From: Harmothoe impar
Taxonomy: Eukaryota > Annelida > Polychaeta > Phyllodocida > Polynoidae
Direction of reading: 5' to 3'
Length of the DNA: 64,000 bases
Assembly: GCA_947462335.1 (NCBI GenBank)
Contig: OX381707.1
Coordinates: 33,283,618 to 33,347,617, forward strand
Below the pieces are notes generated by a model that was not told where the DNA came from, made no database searches, and saw only the letters and a list, made by a program, of their open reading frames with translations. The position numbers and the translations under genes are program-made. Positions 55,902 to 64,000 of the stretch are shown piece after piece. The stretch's first letter is position 1. The number at the start of each line of letters is the position of its first letter.

Positions 55902-55990
55902 GTCGGTGAGTGGCGCCACCTAGCGGGAGGTCTTTGGCACCTGTGGGCTTTGTACTTCCGGTTTCACTGCGCATGACCGGAAGTGACGGT
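55902..55990 (-). promoter_or_regulatory. promoter island: two ETS sites, NRF1-like site, CTCF-like core
   Basis: ACCGGAAGTGACGG at 55976, ACTTCCGGTTTC at 55954, TGCGCATG between them, and GTGGCGCCACCTAGCGGG (55909-55926), a close match to the CTCF motif. The motif density and spacing in under 90 bp are strong evidence of a promoter. Transcription direction is most likely minus, toward the ATG at 55901. Confidence 0.5.
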
Positions 55991-56029
55991 GCTAATACAG
56001 GAAGAGGTAGGGAAGAGATACAATTGGGT

Positions 56030-57125
56030 GGATTTGGTTTCAGCTTGTTGTTGGCTTACCCGATGTATTGTAGTGTTTGGCCAACCACATGGTTGTATAC
56101 AATGTATTCAACGCATTTGTCGTCTCTTTGTGTTCAAGAAAACAGGGTCATTGTGTGTAGGCCCAATGATAAGTCCTACCTAAAATAAACTTTCACAAAG
56201 AACACTTTTCTATAGAATTTCTACAGAATTCAATTTGTATTGAAGGCAAGCAACAATGAAATTGGAAAATCGTAATCATCCTTCTTTGATAGAACACAAT
56301 CGCGTGCTTCTTATTTGTAGTGTGCCATTTGGACAAACAAAGTTGTTTTAATGAATGCAGTAAACTCAATAGGTATATGTGTGTTGGAAAGGGGTAATCT
56401 GTAAAAGTAGTGAAAATGGATCAATAACGATATCATGGTTTTACAATTTATAGAAACATAAATATTTACACTCAAAGAAACAGTAGATTCAGCAACGTCT
56501 ATGGCTAATGGAACGGCAAGGGTTAGAAGAACAGATTGGAGTATACATGCATATGAGTTATTTTGTTAAGAAAGTCCCCCTACACGATACATGTTTGGAC
56601 TGAATCATGTGCACTGGTATACCACAATACTGGTTCCCTAACAACACCTATTGACAGCTACCACAACTGCATACACAACAGTCAAGTATATGGGTTTATT
56701 CATACTTTTTATATACATTATAATTATTTTATAATCAGTGTTTTCCTACACGTACGTGACTTGTGACACTATACATCGTGATCACAAACTCCCTGTAATA
56801 TTCGCTTGCCAACTTATACTTGGCAGAAGTTGAATGAACTGGGTACCATAACCTCTGACTATCTATTCCCCTTACAATTACGCTTTGCTTTAGCTTTAGA
56901 ACTGACAGCCACAAGACGTACCATATCTTTGTATGAAGATACCCGACCAGGGCCTTGACCTGGCCCGACCTACCCTTTGGTTGACCTGACCTTACCCCTT
57001 GACCTACAGAGTGCCAAGGCTCAGGACTTAGTATTGACAGAAAAAAGCTTCTTACAGGGACCAGCTGCCATGCCTTAGGACCATCTAGAGGACTTGTCTC
57101 TTCTAGGCCAAGACATCAGGGGTTT
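56030..57125. other. non-coding, nothing clear
   Basis: No supported exon or repeat family apart from a pyrimidine-rich GACCTGACC-type stretch at 56940-57005 with short direct repeats (TTGACCTG, CTGACC). Confidence 0.35.
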
Positions 57126-57136
57126 CTGTCGGTTAA

Positions 57137-57384
57137 CCCTTTAAGGATGCATGTCGCTGAAAGTTGACATTTGTTGTCATGATGCACCAATGTAGCCCCG
57201 GCGAGTGACTCGCATGTGCTGCATTAGTGAATCATGCCAACCCTTCGGGAGTGTCTCACCCCATAGGGTCCGCATGATGTTTGAATACAGCACTGGAGAG
57301 TTACTTGGCAAGGCTGCATTCATGCATCATACCGACCTAGGGCATATGATGCATCGATTAAGATATCATGCCATCCATAAAGGG
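57137..57384. mobile_element. TTAA-flanked (piggyBac-like) MITE, 248 bp
   Basis: TTAA (57133-57136), CCCTTTAAGGATGCATGTCG at the left; CCATCCATAAAGGG, TTAA (57385-57388) at the right. Internal words TGATGCACCAATGTAGCC, GGCGAGTGACTCGC and GCTGCATTCATGCATCATAC follow the family order. The target copies are intact, making it the type copy here. Confidence 0.8.
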
Positions 57385-57399
57385 TTAACTTGTAGACTG

Positions 57400-59225
57400 T
57401 AATAAGACGAGTAGAAGCATAATAAAACTTGGATTGTGTACAATGCCAGTGCTTCGTTGAATATACTGGTTATGTGCTGAAGGCAGGGGTTTGTGCGTGT
57501 ACATTGAGATAGGATGGATGTAGATAGGATCTCTTATCCTGCCCCATCTAATCTGTGTCGCACCGCATTTTGCTAAATGCAAACACGAATATCACAGACC
57601 TCTGCTTATGGTCCACTAAATACTTTTAGTAACTATTTGAATGACTTGTAAACACGATAGGTTTAATAGAGTTAACATTTTCCCTCGATGGGGGTTGCAT
57701 TTGTCGCATAACCATATTTATGGAAAGAGCAATTTGCCAAATGTAAAAAAAACCTAGTATATGCCTTACCCTAATCCATACCCTTCCCTTCGTAAACACA
57801 CGCAACCCCGACCCAGGTAAAACGATCATATAGGTCAACCTGTATTGCTGGTACTGTGCATGCGTTGCAGGTTTCCCTTCTTTTCGTCTTTTTTTCCCAT
57901 TTTAGTAAATACTGAACACGAACGTGCATCACGTGTGTGTCCCGATAATACAGTTCTACCTGAAATGGTCACGTGACTGTATGTCTACATTTTCCCTTTT
58001 TAGGCCCAACCCGTAAATCATACCACATGACATTCCAGTTGGCATGCATGTAGGTCTATAAATGGGTATTTTCAAGGTATAGTCAGTGAATAGAAACAGT
58101 TCAATTAAAAAGGGCAATATCATGGAAAGCAATGTCAGCATTATTGGACAACAAAATAAAAACGTGTTTAAGGTCATCCCACCATGCTTAGCAAAACAGG
58201 GTTGACTTAACCTTTGTTTCTTCAGATAATTCCTTACTATTTTAAGAAGCTTTGCGATACACCCCGGAAAATGATTTGTCAGCAATCACTATGGCGTGTG
58301 TAAAGACCACATTTAAATCCAAATACCAGTTCGCACCCTACAGAGGTATAACATATATGCACCAAATACAGTATGAGTATAATAAATCTAATTTACCACT
58401 AGACCGTGTGCGGATAAGAGCTCCTTGCACGCCTCACACATGCGGATAGCATCGGCCGATTCTCAAACGTTATGATGGTGTCAATAAGCTGGGGAAAAAA
58501 CGAATCTTTTTGATGGATCAAACATCCCCCCCCCCCCTTTCCCGCTACCCCAAATTTGAACAGAAACAGGAGGAGCACGACTAGAGTTGAGGTATTGGCA
58601 TACATATCAGTGTCAATGAATATAAATGAGCCTGAGACTTTACAGCAAAGACTGTCCCATGGCTGTAATAGATAGGGATAACATAATCACCATCGTATAA
58701 TTGGCTAAATAGAGGAAGCCAGAAAAAAAAACGATATATGAAATAAAGGATTTACGAAAGGTTAATGATCGTCAACGTCCAACTTCTGCATGTAAGAGCA
58801 GCGATAGTAAGATATGGCGTTTAACGAAAGAGATAGCTGGTAATTGTTTTTCTTTTAAGGTTTCACCTTGTTGTTCTATAAAAATGTTTCTTTCCCATCA
58901 AGAAAGAACTAAAAAGACCTCTGTCACCAGACTTAACACCGTGTTCTTCATATTGATTTGCTATATCTCACCTTCAGTCTCAGTGACAGTGTTAGGCTTG
59001 TGGAAAGGTGTGACATGCATGTAAAGTTCAGGTTCGTGATTCTGGGTGCCTGAAGGCACGGTATGACTGTCTCTCAGAGACAGCTTTTTTTCTGTGTACA
59101 TGCAGATATAGAGGCTGACATTCTGGCCGCATGCATGTTTCTATTTCAATACTGTACATCAGGAACCAATTATGCTATAGCAGGATACATAGACAGAGCT
59201 GCACGCTAAAGTGACTGAGTCAGTG
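57400..59225. other. mostly non-coding; E-box GTCACGTGAC at 57968
   Basis: GTCACGTGAC is a perfect palindrome (57968-57977), with GCATCACGTGTGTG about 40 bp upstream. No start codon with splice context follows. Small frames elsewhere lack support. A C11 tract lies near 58525. Confidence 0.35.
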
Positions 59226-59230
59226 GTTAT

Positions 59231-59261
59231 GTCACGAGTGGTGCCTGGCACCACGAGTGAC
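59231..59261. repeat. 31-bp imperfect palindrome
   Basis: GTCACGAGTGGTGCC, one base, GGCACCACGAGTGAC. The inner GTGGTGCC/GGCACCAC is perfect and matches the dyad at 49554. Confidence 0.55.
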
Positions 59262-59392
59262 AAAACTACTGACGAGGTCACTTTTGAGTGACGCTCTGTG
59301 TTTATTTCAGGGTATTTACAGTAAATAATTGATAAAACAACCATGTTTGTTAACTTCGGCGATGTTTGTTGACTTCTGCGGTGTTTGGTTAC

Positions 59393-59409
59393 TTCTGAGG
59401 AATCGCCAT
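59393..59409 (-). CDS. candidate first coding exon with E-box promoter
   Basis: Minus strand ATTCAAAATGGCGATTCC starts M-A-I-P-Q and meets AGAA|GTAACC after 17 nt, phase 2. GTCACGTGAC (59426-59435) lies 17 bp upstream, with GCGCGAAATT between. The combination of bHLH-zip E-box and YY1-like ATG is a common promoter layout. The intron side carries short repeats of TGTTTG.TNACTTC.G (59341-59400), so the segment may instead be repetitive. Confidence 0.22.
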
Positions 59410-59836
59410 TTTGAATTTCGCGCAGGTCACGTGACCCTAGACAGCGTAGCGACCCAATGGCGACACCATAGTGACCCCATAGCGACCCCCCATGTCCCTT
59501 GGGAACGTGCAATACGATGACAGCGTGCAATACGGCAGAGGGTTATTGCACACCTCACTCGCATACAGCACTCCCATAGCTTTAACCTTGATAGATCGTA
59601 TTCACCATGAAATAAAACAATTTCTTCTTCATATCAACACGACCTTGACTGCCTATGTACCAGGGGGATACTTCTTTGCGCCTCTGCCTCCCATTTCTCT
59701 GCGTGTCTGCTCTCCATCTTGCTCTGTTTCTGGCAAACATCGACGAACCGTCTGTGGTGCCTTGACAAAACATCTTCTCCATAGCATTAAATCTGCATAT
59801 ATTTTGTTTGCGCAACTTTCATTAGGCAAAAAAAGA

Positions 59837-60053
59837 GTTTGTTTCAGGTCACCCGACCGATCCTATCAAAACAGGGCCGACCCTGCGTTTTTTATGCAAT
59901 TTTGAAGAAATTTCCGTATTTTTACGCATTTTTGGTTAATTTTAGGGTATTGGGTGAGGCCGGCCAGTACTTTCATGTTAAAAAAAAAAGTTTAAAAAAA
60001 GAATCCGGTCTACCGACCCTACTTTTTCTGCCCATGTTACCTGAAACAAACCT
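59837..60053. mobile_element. GTTTGTTTCAGGT MITE
   Basis: The left end is GAGTTTGTTTCAGGTCACCC and the right end is CCATGTTACCTGAAACAAACC. ACCGACC words lie just inside both ends in inverted order. About 217 bp. The frames at 59492-60180 that cross it are not genes. Confidence 0.65.
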
Positions 60054-60397
60054 TTATTTTTTTGGGCCTTATGATTTGCGCAGCTTTTATGTTCTTTGCA
60101 CAATTTATTTTTTCATGTTACTCACCTGGAATGCCACTTTAACATTAGGGTTGTTTACTACCATTGCATGTGTAGATTAATTACAGATCCGTGTGAAATT
60201 AAATAATGACGTTGGCTTTTGGGTGGATTTACAATTCTTACTGATAAAACAGGGGGTGATGAGGATAGTGCACACGATGGCTGATTCCCAGGCCATACCC
60301 CCTGCTGGCCAATCGTGCTCTGTTTAAAATAAATAGACTTAGGGGAAAAAAGCCAATTTAGTCTGCCTATAAATGCTTTGTCTATTTTACTAGTAAA

Positions 60398-60649
60398 CAC
60401 ACAGAAAAGAAGTAGAATAACTGTAACTCCCGATGTGATCACTGAGGTAACTCTCCCCAGGACTGTAACGTGACTCCTAAACATTAGCAGGACTCTAAAA
60501 TAACTCTATAATGGCTCTATAATGACTCTGTTCTAAGACTCCCTAATGATTGGGAGTCACTTTAGAGTTGTGGGGAGAGTTAGTTACCTCAGTGATCGGG
60601 GCTGGACTCCCATTCGAGAGTTACAGTGATCCTACTTCTTCTCTCTGTG
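60398..60649. mobile_element. long-TIR MITE, copy B (inverted relative to copy A)
   Basis: It starts CACACAGAAAAGAAGTAGAA and ends TCCTACTTCTTCTCTCTGTG, the reverse order of the element at 1033-1280. The interior (GATCACTGAGGTAACTCTCC, GACTCCCTAATGATTGGGAG) is its complement with small changes, including a duplicated TTAG near the right TIR. The high identity suggests fairly recent activity. Confidence 0.75.
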
Positions 60650-60659
60650 AACTGTCACC

Positions 60660-63130
60660 AATACACGAACTGCCATGTTATTGTATACCGAGAGATTAGA
60701 AAAAGCAGATCTGCACTCTCTTTTCAGAGCCACTCAATATACCATTAAAATTACTGCATTTGGGGAATCAAGTGCAGCATGTCTAAATACTCCAGAGTAA
60801 CCGCCCATGGCTCCAATTCTGATGACCTTTTCCATGGCAATATTGTATCTCTGCTTTACCATCTATTATAGTACCATAACCGTAATAGAAAGTATATGAA
60901 TGATACGAGAAAAAACAACCAGGGCCTAGAGACTAACGTTAATGTGGTGTGCATGAGACTTCAATATTAACATGTCAAGTACGAGTTTCACTAATCAAAG
61001 GTGGCCTCTCCTATGTGTAAGCCGAGCAGACCTGTAGAAACAAGCCTTTTGGAACATGAAGCCCCTGTGTGGCTTTAATTGTGGGCAGGCATGGGTCGAC
61101 ACACTCCGGCATTGTGGTCAATCTGCTCTGTAATTTACACTTGTGATGAAGTGTTTTGTTTCTCTTTAAATGTTTTACCCATTTGAATAACGTTACCATG
61201 GGCCCAAATAACACATTGTACATTTGTAGTACACTTTTCAATCTTTTTGGATTTTAGTTTCCCAGAGAGTTGTTGTACTTTTACTGATAGTAGCCATGGA
61301 TTTATTCTGTCACGTTGCCCTACTGCTCAATTAAAATAGGTAATCACGTAGATAGAAGGGAGGGGGCCAAGTGAATAACAATACCAGGGAACCTGGTTTT
61401 AATCCCCAACTATCCAGTTACAGAATTGCCATACAAAAACTTGGAGGTGATGTAATTCATGGAGATTTTCACATTTTTGCATTGAATACCATCTATTATT
61501 CTAATGCTGTCAGGACATGCGATAAGAACTATTAAAACTGTTCTGGTATCATGGGTCTCCAAATTGCATTTGACGGACTGGAACGGCATGCAGCTGCAGT
61601 AATATATAGTCCATCTGGTACTACTACTTCGAAGTAGAGGGACAGTAGAATAGCTGACGTCCCATCACACATACAGTTGTCTCCGTAAACATACCTACAT
61701 CACAACATCTGCAGTGACCCTGTCAGTTTGAAGGTATGAGGCTAAGGTGATATAAGCACATAAGTGAACCGATTGTAAAGTTTCTTTCTTTAAAGGGTTT
61801 AATATTAGCCAAAAAGATGGCAGAAGTTATTATTATATTTGAGAATCAACAGCACTGCCTTATAAGTTAAATTGATAATACTACCTGGGCTTACCACATT
61901 TCGCACCGTCAGAATTTCTGGTGGATTCTGGCTTGAATAAAAGCAATGGCAACGAGTGACCGTACGCTGTAATCATATTTAGTGCATCCCAGTCATGGTG
62001 TTATCTCTTGGTATAGACATGAATAACCTACTATCAGGTTACCCAGGCTGCCAGGTGGCCGTTATAGCACGGTAACTGATAAGCATGGGCAGGCAGCCAT
62101 CCCCCCCTCTCCCCATTATGCAGTTTGTGTTTGACTGCTTGTCCTATCTGTGTATGGTGAATGCAAATGACACTGCCTACACCAGCAATATAACAGTAAT
62201 ACTAGTTTTTGGTGTGTACACCACAGCCGGAAATAATACCCTCATATCAAGAAAATAAGATAGATTGAAATGAATCATTTTTGACTCAACTTTGATATCG
62301 TTGGCCTGGAATTAATAACTGAATGATTGGTTTAGTTTGATGGACCTCATTTCAGCTAAACAAAGGCCGTACCCTTATCGAAATACATTTAAGAGCCCCA
62401 TTTTGCATATATGCCATACTGTGCACATCAAATGTTAACAACAGTTTACTTCTAACTTATAAAATCCCTGGCTAGGAGTAGATATGAAGCGGGAGTGCTC
62501 AAAGGCGTCAACATAGCACCAGGGAGCGATATGTCAGAGCTATAATACTGAATTTATAACACCATCAATATGAACACAGAGCAATGGGTTGTAATGTCAC
62601 AATGAACCTGTTAGTCCCCTATACACTAACACCTTATTGGCAGATGCTGTCCCCCAGCTGTCGCAGTAACCTGATCGCCCTCTGTCACCTGGTACGACTT
62701 CCAGCTGGAACATACAGGACAAATTGTCGTCATTATTTTCTGTTTTCCTCGCTGTGATTGTGTTTGTGTGCTTCTCTGCACTACCTTCCCGGTATAAGAA
62801 CCGTCATTAAGGGTCATTCTTGGAAACTAGTGGTTGTACCTTGTTGAAAAGCTTAAAACTTTTTGAAACCCACTAACCCCACCTGGATGACTTTCTCTTT
62901 AGAAATTAACTGACTGCCCCCGGTGTGTGTTCATTCAGGGCTATTTCCTTAGTCATTTTTCCCCAAAAGAGCCTTACACTCTTGACACTAAGATTTAGAA
63001 ACAGGCACCCTACCTACTGGGCTAACCAGGAAAGTGTCAGCAAGATATATTGATGAGATAGTCAATGGCCCATGAAAGTTACATTTAATATGTTGGATAT
63101 TCATTTATTAAGTTATCATAGGAATACAAT
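60660..63130. other. non-coding, nothing clear
   Basis: No supported exon, repeat family or promoter island. Short frames at 61011-61241 and 62626-62817 lack signals. Confidence 0.35.
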
Positions 63131-63144
63131 GATAACTCAATCTG

Positions 63145-63205
63145 ATATGTTGTACTCACCAGCACTGCATTGTTGTATCATGATGACACATGAGGGCATG
63201 AAGCC
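63145..63205. repeat. fragment of the TTAA MITE family
   Basis: CACCAGCACTGCATTGTTGT and ATCATGATGACACATGAGGG match the right internal half of the family. No termini. Confidence 0.3.
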
Positions 63206-63499
63206 ATGATATTAAAGTTGGTACATATTCAGAAAAGAGTCAAGGAATGGTTATATTACCATAGGAAATTGAAGACAAATGACAGTTTTTGTAAGCAAGG
63301 GCCCAGTAGCCCCCCTCGAAATCGAATTTAACTAATGGATACTAGCTCCTCATAAGCTAGAGGCAGCAGAACCTCGAGGCGAGCTTTCTGATCTAAATTG
63401 AAAGAGATGAACTCTGGTCTTAGTAGTTGCTATTAGGTTACGTAGAAGGCATGGTCACGTCCATACACACTCTGTAGCAGCATTCTACAGAATACCACA

Positions 63500-63555
63500 C
63501 TGAGCAGCTCACCGAGCAGCTCTACGGGGGTACCTTTGTGTGAGCAGCTCAGCAG
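63500..63555. promoter_or_regulatory. cluster of three GAGCAGCTC palindromes
   Basis: TGAGCAGCTCA at 63501-63511, GAGCAGCTC at 63514 and TGAGCAGCTCA at 63541. The first two are 12 bp apart and the third 28 bp further. It mirrors the cluster at 4.6 kb. Confidence 0.4.
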
Positions 63556-63694
63556 CGGACAGATCAGGCAGAAAGCTGCTCCCTTTAAATGTCAGATGAT
63601 TATTGGTGGAAGGTTCACAATCACCACACACTACCTTCATGTCAACTGTAAGCAGAGGGAATTATACATGGGCACCGGTAACAACCATGTAGGG

Positions 63695-63960
63695 CAGGGG
63701 AAGGCGGGGACGGGTAGGAAAGGCGAGGGGGGGACGAGAGAGGTTAGGGGGGGGGGGGTGGAGAGGGAGAGGCAAGTTTGGGAGGGGAGGGAGGGGGAGC
63801 GGCATGTTTGGGAGAGGATGGAGTTAGAGGAAGAGGCAGGCTTTGGAGGATAGGGAGAGGGGAAGAGGCAGGTTTGGGAGGGGAATGAGGGGGAGAAAGA
63901 GGCGGGTTTGGGAGAGTTGGGAGGAGTGGGAAGGGTATAAAGAGTGAGGTTTTGGAGGAT
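63695..63960. repeat. G-rich minisatellite around GAGGCAGGTTTGGGAGGGG
   Basis: About seven irregular copies of GAGGCAGGTTTGGGAGG, roughly 36 bp apart, with G tracts up to ten. Strongly G-quadruplex-prone. The plus-strand frame is a Gly/Arg/Glu artefact. Confidence 0.8.
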
Positions 63961-64000
63961 GGGAGGGAAGCGGCAGGTTATCGGGGGGACGGGGATACTT

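Noticed and set aside
59492..60180. Two plus-strand frames of 137 and 113 codons
   Set aside because: Both cross the GTTTGTTTCAGGT MITE and show no domain. Their reading frames end inside or just past the element.
60720..60745. TTTTCAGAGCCAC, like a histone mRNA 3' stem-loop
   Set aside because: The left arm is CACTCT and cannot pair with AGAGCC as the GGCTCT arm would. No histone frame lies upstream.

Overview
This window looks like nuclear DNA from an animal, probably an invertebrate. It is AT-leaning and holds no operon, no long open reading frame and no recognisable prokaryotic gene. It carries many short inverted-repeat transposons (MITEs), long (TA)n microsatellites, satellites and hairpins. 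Between them lie compact promoter-like islands with motifs typical of metazoan TATA-less promoters: ETS (ACCGGAAGT), YY1 over an ATG (AAGATGGCGGC), NRF1-like (GCGCATG), USF/TFE (GTCACGTGAC) and TCTCGCGAGA. Several matches to the CTCF core (CCAnnAGGGGGCGC) favour a bilaterian, perhaps an invertebrate deuterostome. The species cannot be fixed from the sequence.

No complete gene could be assembled. The coding evidence is a set of short candidate exons, each an open frame of protein-like composition bounded by an AG acceptor and a GT donor. On the plus strand they lie near 1.8-2.0, 5.3-5.5, 7.0-7.4, 13.1-13.3, 18.8, 32.8, 35.3-35.5 and 37.4-37.5 kb. On the minus strand they lie near 31.2-31.4, 34.5, 34.6-34.9 and 55.0-55.1 kb. 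Candidate first exons, a few codons of ATG followed by a donor next to promoter motifs, lie at 12.3 (-), 19.74 (+), 43.38 (+), 55.9 (-) and 59.4 kb (-). None of the proteins was recognised, so no gene symbols are given.

Layout: 0-4 kb holds MITEs, one candidate exon and an AT-rich palindromic tandem repeat. 4.6-7.5 kb is richer in GC, with clusters of the palindrome TGAGCWGCTCA, many ACCTG E-box halves and two weak exon candidates. 7.9-11 kb is MITE-rich. 12-20 kb mixes candidate exons, two promoters, a 387-bp inverted repeat and more MITEs. 21-35 kb has (TA)n tracts, a 15-bp minisatellite, piggyBac-like MITEs with TTAA flanks and a possible minus-strand gene. 35-45 kb holds CTCF/YY1-like sites, one good exon and a TCTCGCGAGA promoter. 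49.7-51.1 kb is a satellite of nine 146-bp units, each with an RFX X-box-like GTTGCCTAGCAAC. 52.5-54.7 kb is a composite, partly fold-back locus made of five tandem arrays, four of which share the core TTAAGTCGCTAT. 55-60 kb holds two more minus-strand promoters and MITEs. 60.4-64 kb ends with a second copy of the first MITE, another TGAGCWGCTCA cluster and a G-rich minisatellite.

The most unusual features are the X-box satellite, the fold-back locus at 52.5-54.7 kb, and the dispersed 9-mer GAGCWGCTC, counted at least 16 times where about 0.5 is expected by chance.
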